Positions 13,877 through 25,784 of a stretch of DNA of 64,000 bases are shown here, one piece after another. The position numbers and the translations under genes were made by a program. The stretch spans positions 186,001 through 250,000 of the forward strand of contig NZ_FOXM01000005.1 of NCBI RefSeq assembly GCF_900115715.1. Direction: 5' to 3'. Source of the stretch: Geopseudomonas sagittaria (GTDB lineage: Bacteria; Pseudomonadota; Gammaproteobacteria; Pseudomonadales; Pseudomonadaceae). The notes beneath the pieces were generated by a model. That model was not told the DNA's origin. It saw nothing but the letters and a program-made list of their open reading frames with translations, and did no database searches. The first letter of the stretch is position 1. Each line of letters opens with the position of its first letter.

Positions 13877-15619
13877 TCAGAGCATCAGCAGCGGCCCGGC
13901 GCCGCCGGCGGGGAGCTTGAGACCGACCTTGCGGATGCGCTTGCCTTCCATCTGCGCCACCGTCCAGGTGCGTCCGGCCCACTCGACCTGGTCGCCGACC
14001 ACCGGCTCGCCGCCGATCAGCTGGGCGACGAACGGGCCGAGCGCCTGGTGCGGGTCGGCGCCGCCCAGCGGCAGGCCGTAGAGCGCCGCCACCGGGCCCA
14101 GCTCGGCGTCGCCCTCGAGGACGAAGTCGCCGAAGAAGCGCAGGTCCTGGCCGCTCTTCGGCGCCTGGCTGAACAGCTTGCCCAGCGCCGGCAGGTCCTT
14201 TTCGTGGCCGATCACGCAGAGGATGTCGCCGGCCTCCAGATGGGTGCTGCCGCTGGGGTGGAGCAGTTCGCGGCCGCGAAACAGCGCGGCGATGCGCGTG
14301 CCCTCGGGCATCTTCAGCATCCGCAGCGGCGCGCCGACGCACCAGCGGTCGGCGCGCAGCTTGTAGACGAACATCTCCCACTGGCTGGTCGGGTGGATCT
14401 CCAGGCCGGCACGGGAGATCGGCGCGGGCTGCGGCGGCACCTCGACGCGGGTCTTGCGCGCCGCCCAGCCGAGGGTGCTGCCCTGCAGCAGCAGCGACAC
14501 CAGCACGATGAAGAACGCCACGTTGAAGAACAGCTGGGCGTTGGCCAGCCCGGCGACCAGCGGGAACACCGCGAGGATCACCGGCACCGCGCCGCGCAGG
14601 CCGATCCAGGAGATGAACAGCCGCTCGCGGAAGTGGAAGGCGCGAAACGGCAGCAGGCCGATGAACACCGACAGCGGGCGGGCGAACAGGATCATCCACA
14701 GCGACAGCAGCAGCGCCGGCACGGCGATCGGCAGCAGCTCGCTGGGGGTGAGCAGCAGGCCGAGGACCAGGAACATGCCGATCTGGCTGAGCCAGGCCAG
14801 GCCGTCGAACATGTGCAGGATGCCGTGGCGGTTGCGGATCGGCCGGTTGCCGAGCATCAGGCCGCAGACGTACACGGCGAGGATGCCGCTGCCGCCGATC
14901 TCGCCGGCGAAGGCGTAGATCATGATGCCGCCGCTGACCGCCAGCAGCGGGTAGAGGCCGTCGGCCACCGCCAGGCGGTTGACCAGCTGCAGCAGCAGCC
15001 AGCCGCCGGCCAGGCCGAGGACGATGCCGATGCCGAACTGCAGGAGCAGCGACAGCAGCACGTCCCAGCCGAAGCTGGTCTGCCCGGAGGCGAGCATGCC
15101 GATCAGGGTCACGGTGAGGAACATCGCCATCGGGTCGTTGCTGCCCGACTCGATCTCCAGGGTCGAGCCGACCCGCTCGTTGAGGCCCTTGCCGTTGAGC
15201 AGGTTGAACACCACGGCGGCGTCGGTGGAGGCGACGATGGCGCCGATCAGCAGGCCCTCGAGCAGCTTGAGGTCGAACAGCCAGGCGGCGGCCAGACCGG
15301 TCAGCCCGGCGGTGATCACCACGCCGACGGTGGCCAGCGACATCGCCGGCCACAGGGCGACGCGGAAGGTGGCCACCCGGGTGCGCATGCCGCCGTCGAG
15401 GAGGATCACCGCCAGCGCCAGGTTGCTGACCAGGTAGGCCAGCGAGTAGTCGTTGAACACGATGCCGCCGATGCCGTCGACGCCGGCGAGCATGCCCACG
15501 GCGAGGAAGATCACCAGGACCGGGATGCCGATGCGTGCGGAGAACGAGCTGACCAGAATGCTGACGCCGACCAGCAATGCGCCGACGAAGAACAGGCTGT
15601 TGACGGCGGCGGTATCCAC
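13877..15619 (-). CDS. cvrA: K+/H+ antiporter, CPA1 family (NhaP2/CvrA)
   Basis: Inner-membrane cation/proton antiporter of 580 residues. The first about 390 residues hold some 12 helices with [39 protein letters not shown], read here as pieces ASTDAAVVF and ESGSNDP, the ion-binding region of NhaP-type exchangers. The cytoplasmic C-terminal half carries a TrkA-C domain ([16 protein letters not shown]) and a CorC/HlyC-like transporter-associated domain that ends [17 protein letters not shown]. NhaP2 proteins export K+ in exchange for H+. The gene is transcribed towards mscK with a 119-bp gap and is divergent from rlmJ. Confidence 0.9.
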   Translation of the reverse strand: MDTAAVNSLFFVGALLVGVSILVSSFSARIGIPVLVIFLAVGMLAGVDGIGGIVFNDYSLAYLVSNLALAVILLDGGMRTRVATFRVALWPAMSLATVGVVITAGLTGLAAAWLFDLKLLEGLLIGAIVASTDAAVVFNLLNGKGLNERVGSTLEIESGSNDPMAMFLTVTLIGMLASGQTSFGWDVLLSLLLQFGIGIVLGLAGGWLLLQLVNRLAVADGLYPLLAVSGGIMIYAFAGEIGGSGILAVYVCGLMLGNRPIRNRHGILHMFDGLAWLSQIGMFLVLGLLLTPSELLPIAVPALLLSLWMILFARPLSVFIGLLPFRAFHFRERLFISWIGLRGAVPVILAVFPLVAGLANAQLFFNVAFFIVLVSLLLQGSTLGWAARKTRVEVPPQPAPISRAGLEIHPTSQWEMFVYKLRADRWCVGAPLRMLKMPEGTRIAALFRGRELLHPSGSTHLEAGDILCVIGHEKDLPALGKLFSQAPKSGQDLRFFGDFVLEGDAELGPVAALYGLPLGGADPHQALGPFVAQLIGGEPVVGDQVEWAGRTWTVAQMEGKRIRKVGLKLPAGGAGPLLML

Positions 15620-15848
15620 GGCGGGCTCCAGAGGCGGCTTGACGGGCGGATGAAATCATGCACTTGGCGTGCCAATCGATTCTAACCTGTTGATTTGTCG
15701 GGTGGATGAAAAATATCCAGGTTTTTTTCGCCGCATGTTGCAGCGCATGATGGGCGTGCCTGGCCGTTGCCGGGCGCCTGGCGGGACTGCCGGCAGGCGG
15801 GGTGCTGCTGGTAGACTGGCGGCCATTCGTCTCGATCCACCCATTTGC

Positions 15849-15871
15849 GCCGGCCGCCGCCTGCGGCCGGC
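15849..15871 (+). repeat. Perfect hairpin in the rlmJ leader
   Basis: Stem GCCGGCCGC (15849-15857) pairs with 15863-15871 around a 5-base loop and ends 21 bp before the rlmJ ATG. It would sit in the 5' leader of the mRNA and could limit access to the ribosome site. It may equally be a chance product of the high GC. Confidence 0.4.
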
Positions 15872-15892
15872 CCGTCAGCTCCGGACCCACCG

Positions 15893-16741
15893 ATGAACTA
15901 CCGTCACGCCTTCCACGCCGGCAACCATGCCGACGTGCTCAAGCATGCCGTCCTCTGCCGCCTGCTGAGTCTGATGGCCCGCAAGGACAAGCCCTTCGCC
16001 TACCTCGACAGCCATGCCGGCGTCGGCCTCTACGACCTGACGGGTGTGCAGGCCGGCAAGACCGGCGAGTGGCTGCAGGGCATCGCCCGGCTGTGGGTGC
16101 GCAACGACCTGCCGGCGCTGCTGGCCGACTACCGCGCGCTGGTCGGCGAGCTCAATCCCGACGGCGCGCTGCGCTACTACCCGGGCTCGCCGGAAATCGC
16201 CCGGCGCCTGACCCGCGCGCAGGATCGCGTGCTGCTCAACGAGAAGCATCCGGAGGACGGTCAGCTGCTCAAGGCCAACATGGCCGGCGATCGCCGGGTC
16301 ACCGTGCATCTGGGCGAGGGCTGGCATGTGGCCAAGGCGCTGCTCCCCGTAGCGGAGAAGCGTGCGCTGCTGCTGATCGATCCGCCGTTCGAGCAGGCCG
16401 ACGAGCTGGCGCGCTGCGTGGAGTCGCTGAGCACCGCCATGGCGCGCATGCGTCAGGCGGTGGTGGCGATCTGGTACCCGATCAAGGACACCCGCCAGCT
16501 CAAGCGCTTCTACCAGGATCTGGCCAAGAGCGGCGCGCCCAAGCTGCTGCGGGTCGAGCTGTGGGTCCATCCGACCGACAACCCGGCCGGCCTCAACGGC
16601 TCCGGGCTGGTCATCGCCAATCCGCCATGGCCGCTGGAGGACGAGCTGCGCGAGCTGCTGCCGTGGCTGGCGGCGCAGCTCGCGCAGAGCACGGGCGGCT
16701 GGCGGCTGGACTGGCTGATCGAGGAGAAGGCGGCCGGCTGA
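15893..16741 (+). CDS. rlmJ: 23S rRNA (adenine2030-N6)-methyltransferase
   Basis: SAM-dependent methyltransferase of 282 residues acting on A2030 of 23S rRNA. The family opening MNYRHAFHAGNHADVLKHAV is complete, followed by the SAM-binding AYLDSHAGVGLYDL and the catalytic LLIDPPFE motif (DPPF). The ATG at 15893 is chosen because it yields this canonical start. It is convergent with msrA, the stop codons being directly adjacent with no spacer, so neither gene has its own obvious terminator there. Confidence 0.96.
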   Translation: MNYRHAFHAGNHADVLKHAVLCRLLSLMARKDKPFAYLDSHAGVGLYDLTGVQAGKTGEWLQGIARLWVRNDLPALLADYRALVGELNPDGALRYYPGSPEIARRLTRAQDRVLLNEKHPEDGQLLKANMAGDRRVTVHLGEGWHVAKALLPVAEKRALLLIDPPFEQADELARCVESLSTAMARMRQAVVAIWYPIKDTRQLKRFYQDLAKSGAPKLLRVELWVHPTDNPAGLNGSGLVIANPPWPLEDELRELLPWLAAQLAQSTGGWRLDWLIEEKAAG

Positions 16742-17389
16742 TCAGGCCGGCAGGCACACCCCGGTGCCGCGCAGGCCGCAGTAGCCGCCGGGGTTCTTCG
16801 CCAGGTACTGCTGGTGGTAGGCCTCGGCGTAGTAGAACGGCACGTCCTGGCGGATCTCGCTGGTGACCGGGCCGTAGCCGGCGCGGGCCAGTTCGGCGGC
16901 GTAGGCCGCGGCGCTGGCGCGCGCCTCGGCCAGTTGCGCGGCGCTGCTGCAGTAGATCGCCGAACGGTACTGGGTGCCGACATCGTTGCCCTGGCGCATG
17001 CCCTGGGTCGGGTCGTGGGCCTCCCAGAACACCTTGAGCAGGGCCTTGAGGCTGGTCTGCTGCGGATCGTAGACCACCCGCACCACCTCGGTGTGTCCGG
17101 TCATGCCGGAGCACACCTCCTCGTAGGTCGGGTTGGGCGTGAAGCCGCCGGCGTAGCCCGCGGCCGTCACCCACACCCCCGGCTGCTGCCACAGGCGCCG
17201 CTCGGCGCCCCAGAAACAGCCCATGGCGAACTGCACTTCCACGAGTCCCGCGGGGAACGGCGGCTGCAGCGGATGGCCGTTCACGTAGTGCTGCTCCGGT
17301 ACCGGCATCGGGCTGTCGCGCCCCGGCAGCGCCTGCTCGGCGTTGGGCAGCTCGAGCTTGTGGGCGAGGATCTGTGAGCGCAGGACCAT
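16742..17389 (-). CDS. msrA: Peptide methionine (S)-S-oxide reductase
   Basis: Repairs methionine-S-sulfoxide in proteins and free methionine. Length 215 residues, with the catalytic motif [10 protein letters not shown] (cysteine at about residue 58), [22 protein letters not shown], and YRSAIY. The tail [16 protein letters not shown] carries the two resolving cysteines of the E. coli-like long form. An N-terminal extension of about 50 residues ([20 protein letters not shown]) is normal for this subgroup. The gene is likely single, reading from its own promoter towards rlmJ. Confidence 0.96.
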   Translation of the reverse strand: MVLRSQILAHKLELPNAEQALPGRDSPMPVPEQHYVNGHPLQPPFPAGLVEVQFAMGCFWGAERRLWQQPGVWVTAAGYAGGFTPNPTYEEVCSGMTGHTEVVRVVYDPQQTSLKALLKVFWEAHDPTQGMRQGNDVGTQYRSAIYCSSAAQLAEARASAAAYAAELARAGYGPVTSEIRQDVPFYYAEAYHQQYLAKNPGGYCGLRGTGVCLPA

Positions 17390-17597
17390 GGCGGCCTCTC
17401 CTGAAATCGATGTGGACTGGATCGTCTAACTTGCCTGCGTACGTCGCAGGCTGCAACCGCAGGGCCGTGTCGCTGCCATCGGCAGGCTTTACCTGGACGG
17501 TCATATCCTGTTAACAGTAGGCGGCTCGTCAGGCGCCCCCCTGGAAGGGGGCTGGACTATGCTGACGACACTCTTCATGTGAACAAGGGTAATCATC

Positions 17598-18179
17598 ATG
17601 CAATCAGGATTCATGCAGCGGCTGCGACGCGGCCTGTTGCTGGCGCTGCTCGGTGCCGCCTTGCCGGCGACGGCAGCCTCGGAGGCGTCGGTCTCCGGCG
17701 AAAGCAAGCGCGACAACCAGGGCGAGAGCGCCGACAGCATCAGTCTCGACAGCGCCGAGCAGGGTCGCTATCTGGCCGAACTGAAGCGCCTGTATCCGGG
17801 CAAGGCGCCGCGCAAGGCGCTGCTCGAGCACTGCAACCGCCTGCTGGAAAGCTACGCACTGCGCGGCGGCTACCGGGTCGGCGAGGTCAGCCCCGACGAC
17901 CTGCTCTACCAGTTGAGCGTGATTGCCGACGGCACGCTGAACGTGCGCGAGGAAACCCGCAGCGCCGACGGCAGCCGCATGGCGGTGCGCAACCAGCCGG
18001 TCGAGCTGTTCGGTGTCGATCCGTTCGTGCGCTACGAGTGCCCCAGCCGCGGGCCGGCCTGCCAGGTGCTCAACCCCAAGGACGGCACGCCGCTGCTGAC
18101 CCTGGTGCGCGACCACACCGGGGTGGCCGAACTGGCCAAGGCGCTGAGCTTCCTGATCCGCGACCTGCAGAAGGGCTGA
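17598..18179 (+). CDS. Predicted secreted/periplasmic protein of unknown function
   Basis: A 193-residue protein I do not recognise. Residues 1-27 look like a Sec signal peptide: basic MQRLRRG, hydrophobic LLLALLGAALPA, and a cleavage-type ATA-A junction. The mature part is charged, contains two or three cysteines (HCNRL and YECPSRGPACQV) that could form a disulfide, and ends in an amphipathic helix. It lies alone between msrA and aceF, followed by a strong bidirectional terminator. In PAO1, as I recall, a different gene (dipA) occupies this slot. Function unknown. Confidence 0.75.
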   Translation: MQSGFMQRLRRGLLLALLGAALPATAASEASVSGESKRDNQGESADSISLDSAEQGRYLAELKRLYPGKAPRKALLEHCNRLLESYALRGGYRVGEVSPDDLLYQLSVIADGTLNVREETRSADGSRMAVRNQPVELFGVDPFVRYECPSRGPACQVLNPKDGTPLLTLVRDHTGVAELAKALSFLIRDLQKG

Positions 18180-18202
18180 GTTTTTCCCGGGCAGCAAAAC
18201 AA

Positions 18203-18226
18203 CAACCCCGCCAGCTGGCGGGGTTG
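18203..18226. terminator. Bidirectional intrinsic terminator
   Basis: A perfect 10-bp stem (CAACCCCGCC with its complement) around AGCT, flanked by A-rich sequence on the left (CAAAACAA) and TCGTTT on the right. On the minus strand the hairpin is followed by TTGTTTTG. It lies between the convergent secreted-protein gene and aceF and can end both transcripts. Confidence 0.85.
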
Positions 18227-18254
18227 TCGTTTATGCGGCGGACGTGCGCGGCGC

Positions 18255-19892
18255 TTACAGCAGCAGCGAACGGATCTCCGCCAGCAGGTCGGCCAGGCGG
18301 CGGGTGAAGCGTGCCGCGGCGGCGCCGTTGATCACCCGGTGATCGTAGGACAGCGACAGCGGTAGCATCAGCTTGGGCTGGAACGCCTTGCCGTCCCACA
18401 CCGGCTGCATGCTCGCCTTGGACACGCCGAGGATCGCCACCTCCGGCGCGTTGACGATCGGCGTGAAGCCGGTGCCGCCAATGTGGCCGAGGCTGGAGAT
18501 GGTGAAGCAGGCGCCCTGCATGTCGTCGGCGGAGAGCTTCTTGGTGCGCGCCTTCTCCGCCAGTTCGGCGGCCTCGGCGGACAGCTGCAGCAGGCTCTTC
18601 TGATCGACGTTCTTGATCACCGGCACCAGCAGGCCGTCCGGGGTGTCCACGGCGAAGCCGATGTGCACGTACTTCTTGCGGATCAGCGCCTTGCCGCTCG
18701 GCGCCAGCGAACTGTTGAAGTCCGGCAGCTCGCGCAGCACGTGGGCGCAGGCCTTGAGCAGGAACGGCAGCACGGTCAGCTTGACCCCGGCCTTCTCGGC
18801 CGCGGCCTTCTGCGCCACGCGGAAGGCTTCCAGCTCGCTGATGTCGGCCGACTCGAACTGGGTCACGTGCGGCACGTTGAGCCAGCTGCGGTGCAGGTTG
18901 GCGGCGCCGACCTGCATCAGGCGGGTCATCGCCACTTCCTCGATTTCGCCGAAGCGGCTGAAGTCGATTTCCGGAATCGGCGGGATGCCGGCACCGCCGA
19001 TCGCGCCGGCTGCCGGGGCGGCCTTGGCTTTCTGCATCATCGCCTTGACGTAGACCTGCACGTCTTCCTTGAGCACCCGGCCTTTCGGGCCGCTGGCCGG
19101 GACGTCGCTCAGCTCGACGCCGAACTCGCGGGCCAGCATGCGCACGGCCGGACCGGCGTGCACCTTGCCGCCCTTGCTGCTCGGCGCGCTGGCCGGAGCA
19201 GCCGCTTTGGCCGGTTCGGCGGCTGCCGGGGACGCTGCCGCAGGAGCAGCGGCCGGAGCCGGAGCAGCGGCGGGCGCGGCGGCCACGGCGGCGGCTGCCG
19301 GCACGGCGCCGGCCACGCGCAGGGTGAGGATCAGTTCGCCGGTGCCGACCTCGTCGTTGAGCTTGACCGCCACGCTGTCGACGGTGCCGGCCTGCGGGCA
19401 GGGGATTTCCATGCTCGCCTTGTCCGACTCCAGTACCAGCAGCGATTGGTCGGCTTCGACCACGTCACCGGCCTTGACCAGCAGCTCGATGATGCGGGCC
19501 TTGCCGGCCGAGCCGATGTCCGGCACGTGCACCGGCTGCAGGCTCTCGGCTGCTGCAGCGGCTGGAGCCGCGGCGGCAGGGGCGGGCTCGGCGGCCACGG
19601 GCGCGGCAGCCGGAGCAGCGGTCGGCGTTTCGGCGGCCGAGGGAGCCGCAGCGGCGGCGCCCTCGGCTTCCAGCTCGAGCAGGTCGTCGCCGGTCTTCAG
19701 CTTGTCGCCCAGCTTGACCTTCAGGCTCTTGATCACCCCGGCCCGGGGGGCGGGGATTTCCATGCTGGCCTTGTCGGATTCCAGGGTCAGCAGGCTCTGG
19801 TCGGCGTCGATACGGTCGCCGACCTTGACCAGCAGTTCGATCACTTCACCTTCGCCGCTGCCGATATCGGGTACGCGAATCAATTCACTCAT
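18255..19892 (-). CDS. aceF: Pyruvate dehydrogenase E2, dihydrolipoyl acetyltransferase
   Basis: Core acetyltransferase of the pyruvate dehydrogenase complex, 545 residues. Two lipoyl domains are visible, each with the lipoylation lysine in ESDKASMEIP (about residues 40 and 155), separated by Ala/Pro-rich flexible linkers. An E1/E3-binding domain follows (GPAVRMLAREFGVELSDVPA), then the catalytic domain with SLSYDHRVINGA at its end, containing the active-site His and Asp. Two lipoyl domains, rather than the three of E. coli, is usual in Pseudomonas. It lies 11 bp downstream of aceE in one operon and ends at the strong terminator at 18203. Confidence 0.97.
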   Translation of the reverse strand: MSELIRVPDIGSGEGEVIELLVKVGDRIDADQSLLTLESDKASMEIPAPRAGVIKSLKVKLGDKLKTGDDLLELEAEGAAAAAPSAAETPTAAPAAAPVAAEPAPAAAAPAAAAAESLQPVHVPDIGSAGKARIIELLVKAGDVVEADQSLLVLESDKASMEIPCPQAGTVDSVAVKLNDEVGTGELILTLRVAGAVPAAAAVAAAPAAAPAPAAAPAAASPAAAEPAKAAAPASAPSSKGGKVHAGPAVRMLAREFGVELSDVPASGPKGRVLKEDVQVYVKAMMQKAKAAPAAGAIGGAGIPPIPEIDFSRFGEIEEVAMTRLMQVGAANLHRSWLNVPHVTQFESADISELEAFRVAQKAAAEKAGVKLTVLPFLLKACAHVLRELPDFNSSLAPSGKALIRKKYVHIGFAVDTPDGLLVPVIKNVDQKSLLQLSAEAAELAEKARTKKLSADDMQGACFTISSLGHIGGTGFTPIVNAPEVAILGVSKASMQPVWDGKAFQPKLMLPLSLSYDHRVINGAAAARFTRRLADLLAEIRSLLL

Positions 19893-19903
19893 CGCCTAGC
19901 TCC

Positions 19904-22552
<2,649 letters not shown>

Positions 22553-22697
22553 GGCTTGCTCCAGGGCGGAAAGGCTTCCAGAATCGGTTGCCAGATATAA
22601 AGTGCAGCCGGACTTGTGGGCGGCTGCAGCGAATTTTGTGTTTGTCGGGCTCGTGCTGTTGCAGCGTCCCCCGTACCGGGGGTGTCCCGGTCGCGCT

Positions 22698-22712
22698 TGT
22701 AGTTTTACTACA
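22698..22712. promoter_or_regulatory. HexR-like operator dyad (TGTAGTTTTACTACA)
   Basis: A perfect dyad with 6-bp arms TGTAGT/ACTACA around TTT, 146 bp upstream of aceE and 92 bp upstream of glnE. It fits the pseudopalindromic form TGTARTWWWAYTACA that I recall for HexR sites in gammaproteobacteria. Assignment to HexR, and the gene controlled, are inference; aceE is the more plausible target. Confidence 0.5.
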
Positions 22713-22749
22713 TATCTGCGGCAAATGCAGCACCCTACGACAAACGTTC

Positions 22750-22764
22750 AGTAGCAAAACTACA
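22750..22764. promoter_or_regulatory. Second, imperfect copy of the dyad
   Basis: AGTAGCAAAACTACA differs at two positions from the reverse complement of the dyad at 22698-22712. The centres are 52 bp apart, about five helical turns, which would allow cooperative binding. It ends 40 bp before the glnE start. Confidence 0.35.
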
Positions 22765-22803
22765 GCGCTGACGACGGCCGCCAAGGCGCATTAAGGATAG
22801 ACC

Positions 22804-25740
22804 ATGAGCCTTCCCTCCCTGACTGATCTGCCGATGGAACTGCATGCGCTGGTCGACCACGCCCGGCAGACCTTCCAGTCGCGCCTCGACGAGGCCGGGC
22901 GGCATGCGCTGGCCGCCTGGCCGCCCGCGCGCCACGCGGCGCTGGCGCGGGTGCTGGCCGCCAGCGACTTCGTCGCCGAGCAGGCCGCGCGCGATGCGCA
23001 GATGCTCCTCGAGCTGGCCGCCAGTGGCGAGCTGGAGCGCAGCCTGGCCGCCGGCGAGCTGCGCGGGCAGCTGCAGCAGACGCTGGCCGATTGCGCCAGC
23101 GAGGACGATCTGGCGCGCCGCCTGCGCCGCTACCGCAACCGCCAGCAGGCGCGGATCATCTGGCGCGACGTCAACCGCCTGGCCGACCTGGCCGAGACCT
23201 GCCGCGACCTGTCCGAGCTGGCCGACGCCAGCATTGACCTGGCCTACCACTGGCTGTACGCGCGGCTGTGCGAGCAGTCCGGCACGCCGATCGGCGGACG
23301 CAGCGGCGAGCCGCAGCACCTGGTGGTGCTCGGCATGGGCAAGCTCGGCGCCTTCGAGCTCAACCTGTCCTCGGACATCGACCTGATCTTCGCCTATCCC
23401 GAGGGCGGCGAGACCGTCGGCGCGCGCCGGCCGCTGGACAACCAGGAGTTCTTCACCCGCCTGGGCCAGAAGCTGATCAAGGCGCTGGACGCGGTCACCG
23501 TCGACGGCTTCGCGTTCCGCGTCGACATGCGCCTGCGCCCCTACGGCTCCAGCGGCCCGCTGGTGTACAGCTTCAACGCCATGGAGCAGTACTACCAGGA
23601 CCAGGGCCGCGACTGGGAGCGCTACGCGATGATCAAGGCGCGCGTGGTGGCCGGCGACCAGGCCGCCGGCGCGCAGCTGCAGCAGATGCTGCGGCCGTTC
23701 GTCTACCGCCGCTATCTGGACTTCTCGGCCATCGAGGCGCTGCGCACCATGAAGCAGCTGATCCAGCAGGAGGTGCGCCGCAAGGGCATGACCGAGAACA
23801 TCAAGCTCGGCGCCGGCGGCATCCGCGAGGTGGAGTTCATCGCCCAGGCCTTCCAGCTGATCCACGGCGGCCGCGACCTCAGCCTGCAGCAGCGGCCGCT
23901 GCTCAAGGTGCTCGCCACCCTGGCCGGCCAGGGCTACCTGCCGCCGGCGGTGGTCGACGAGCTGACCGCGGGCTACCGCTTCCTGCGCTACCTGGAGCAC
24001 GCCCTGCAAGCCATCGCCGACCGCCAGACGCAGATGCTCCCCGACGGCGAGCTGGAGCGCGCGCGGGTGGCCTTCATCATGGGCTTCGATGGCTGGAATG
24101 CGCTGCTCGACCGCCTGGCCTACTGGCGCGGGCGCGTCGACTTCCACTTCCGCCAGGTGATTGCCGATCCCGAGGACGAGGCCGGCGCCAATCTGGCCGG
24201 CGCCGGCGACGAGTGGCTGCCGTTGTGGCAGAACGCCCTGGAGGCGGACGCCGCCCAGCACCAGCTGATCGAGGCCGGCTTCATTGATGGCGCGACGGCC
24301 TGGCAGCGCATCGAGGGCCTGCAGCACAGCTCCTCGGTGCGCGCCATGCAGCGCCTGAGCCGCGAGCGCCTGGACGCCTTCATGCCCCGCCTGCTGGCGG
24401 CCATGGTCGCCCACGGCCATCCGGACCTGCTGCTCGAGCGCCTGCTGCCGCTGGTCGAGGCGGTGGCGCGGCGCTCGGCCTATCTGGTGCTGCTCAGCGA
24501 GAACCCCGGCGCGCTGGAGCGCCTGCTGACCCTGTGCGCGGCCAGCCCGTGGGTCGCCGAGCAGATCGCGCGCTTTCCGCTGCTGCTCGACGAGCTGCTC
24601 AACGAGGGGCGGCTGTACAGCCCGCCGGGCAAGGCCGAGCTGACCGCCGAGCTGCGCGAGCGGCTGACCCGCATCCCCGAGGACGACCTCGAGCAGCAGA
24701 TGGAGGCGCTGCGCCACTTCAAGCTGGCCCACGGCCTGCGCGTGGCGGCCTCGGAGATCGCCGGCAGCCTGCCGCTGATGAAGGTGTCCGACTACCTGAC
24801 CTGGCTGGCCGAGGCGATTCTCGAGCAGGTCCTGCAGCTGGCCTGGCGCCAGGTCGGCCAGAAGCACGGCTACCCGCGCCGCGCCGACGGCAGCGTGGCC
24901 AGCGAGGCGGACTTCATCATCGTCGGCTACGGCAAGGTCGGCGGCATCGAACTGGGCCACAGCTCCGACCTCGACCTGGTGTTCGTCCACAGCGGCGACC
25001 AGCAGACCGAGACCGACGGCGCCAAGCCGATCGACAGCGCGCAGTTCTACACCCGCCTGGGCCAGCGCATCATCCACCTGCTCACCGCGCAGACCGCCTC
25101 GGGTGCGCTGTACGAGGTCGACATGCGCCTGCGCCCCTCCGGCGTGTCCGGCCTCTTGGCCAGCTCGCTGGCGGCCTTCGAGCGCTACCAGGAAAGCGAG
25201 GCGTGGACCTGGGAGCACCAGGCGCTGGTGCGCGCCCGCAAGCTGACCGGCTCCGATCGGGTGGCCGAGCAGTTCGAGCAGATCCGCGCCCGGGTGCTCG
25301 GCCGCGAGCGCGATGGCGCCGCGTTGCGCGGCGAAGTCAGCGAGATGCGCGCCAAGATGCGCGACAATCTCGGCACCAAGAGCACCGCCGGCGGCACCGC
25401 GCCAGAGGCGTTCGCGGCGGCGGCGACCTTCAATCTCAAGCACGATGCCGGTGGTATCGTCGATATCGAATTTATGGTGCAATATGCCGTTCTCGCCTGG
25501 TCGCGGCAGTACCCCGAACTGCTGCGTTTCACCGACAACATCCGCATTCTGGAAGGGTTGGAGCAGGCTGGCCTGATCGCGAGCTCCGACGTCCGACTCC
25601 TGCAGGAGGCCTACAAGGCCTATCGAGCAGCCGCCCACCGCCTGGCCTTGCAGAAACAGGCCGGCGTCGTTGGCGGAGACCACTTCCATGAGGAACGCCG
25701 CGGCGTGATGCGGATCTGGCGCGAGTTGGGGCTGGCCTGA
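22804..25740 (+). CDS. glnE: Bifunctional glutamine synthetase adenylyltransferase/deadenylase
   Basis: Controls glutamine synthetase by adding or removing AMP, in response to PII and glutamine. 978 residues, with two nucleotidyltransferase halves: the N-terminal deadenylase motif GKLGAFELNLSSDIDLIF at about residues 179-196 and the C-terminal adenylase motif GKVGGIELGHSSDLDLVF at about 711-728, both with the DxD metal ligands. GlnD-like helical regions follow each half. The ATG at 22804 has an AAGGA upstream. It is followed by ilvE after 44 bp. Confidence 0.97.
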   Translation: MSLPSLTDLPMELHALVDHARQTFQSRLDEAGRHALAAWPPARHAALARVLAASDFVAEQAARDAQMLLELAASGELERSLAAGELRGQLQQTLADCASEDDLARRLRRYRNRQQARIIWRDVNRLADLAETCRDLSELADASIDLAYHWLYARLCEQSGTPIGGRSGEPQHLVVLGMGKLGAFELNLSSDIDLIFAYPEGGETVGARRPLDNQEFFTRLGQKLIKALDAVTVDGFAFRVDMRLRPYGSSGPLVYSFNAMEQYYQDQGRDWERYAMIKARVVAGDQAAGAQLQQMLRPFVYRRYLDFSAIEALRTMKQLIQQEVRRKGMTENIKLGAGGIREVEFIAQAFQLIHGGRDLSLQQRPLLKVLATLAGQGYLPPAVVDELTAGYRFLRYLEHALQAIADRQTQMLPDGELERARVAFIMGFDGWNALLDRLAYWRGRVDFHFRQVIADPEDEAGANLAGAGDEWLPLWQNALEADAAQHQLIEAGFIDGATAWQRIEGLQHSSSVRAMQRLSRERLDAFMPRLLAAMVAHGHPDLLLERLLPLVEAVARRSAYLVLLSENPGALERLLTLCAASPWVAEQIARFPLLLDELLNEGRLYSPPGKAELTAELRERLTRIPEDDLEQQMEALRHFKLAHGLRVAASEIAGSLPLMKVSDYLTWLAEAILEQVLQLAWRQVGQKHGYPRRADGSVASEADFIIVGYGKVGGIELGHSSDLDLVFVHSGDQQTETDGAKPIDSAQFYTRLGQRIIHLLTAQTASGALYEVDMRLRPSGVSGLLASSLAAFERYQESEAWTWEHQALVRARKLTGSDRVAEQFEQIRARVLGRERDGAALRGEVSEMRAKMRDNLGTKSTAGGTAPEAFAAAATFNLKHDAGGIVDIEFMVQYAVLAWSRQYPELLRFTDNIRILEGLEQAGLIASSDVRLLQEAYKAYRAAAHRLALQKQAGVVGGDHFHEERRGVMRIWRELGLA

Positions 25741-25784
25741 GTCGCCCCGAAGCAAACACGAATTCTTGAAGGAGCTGGCAAATT

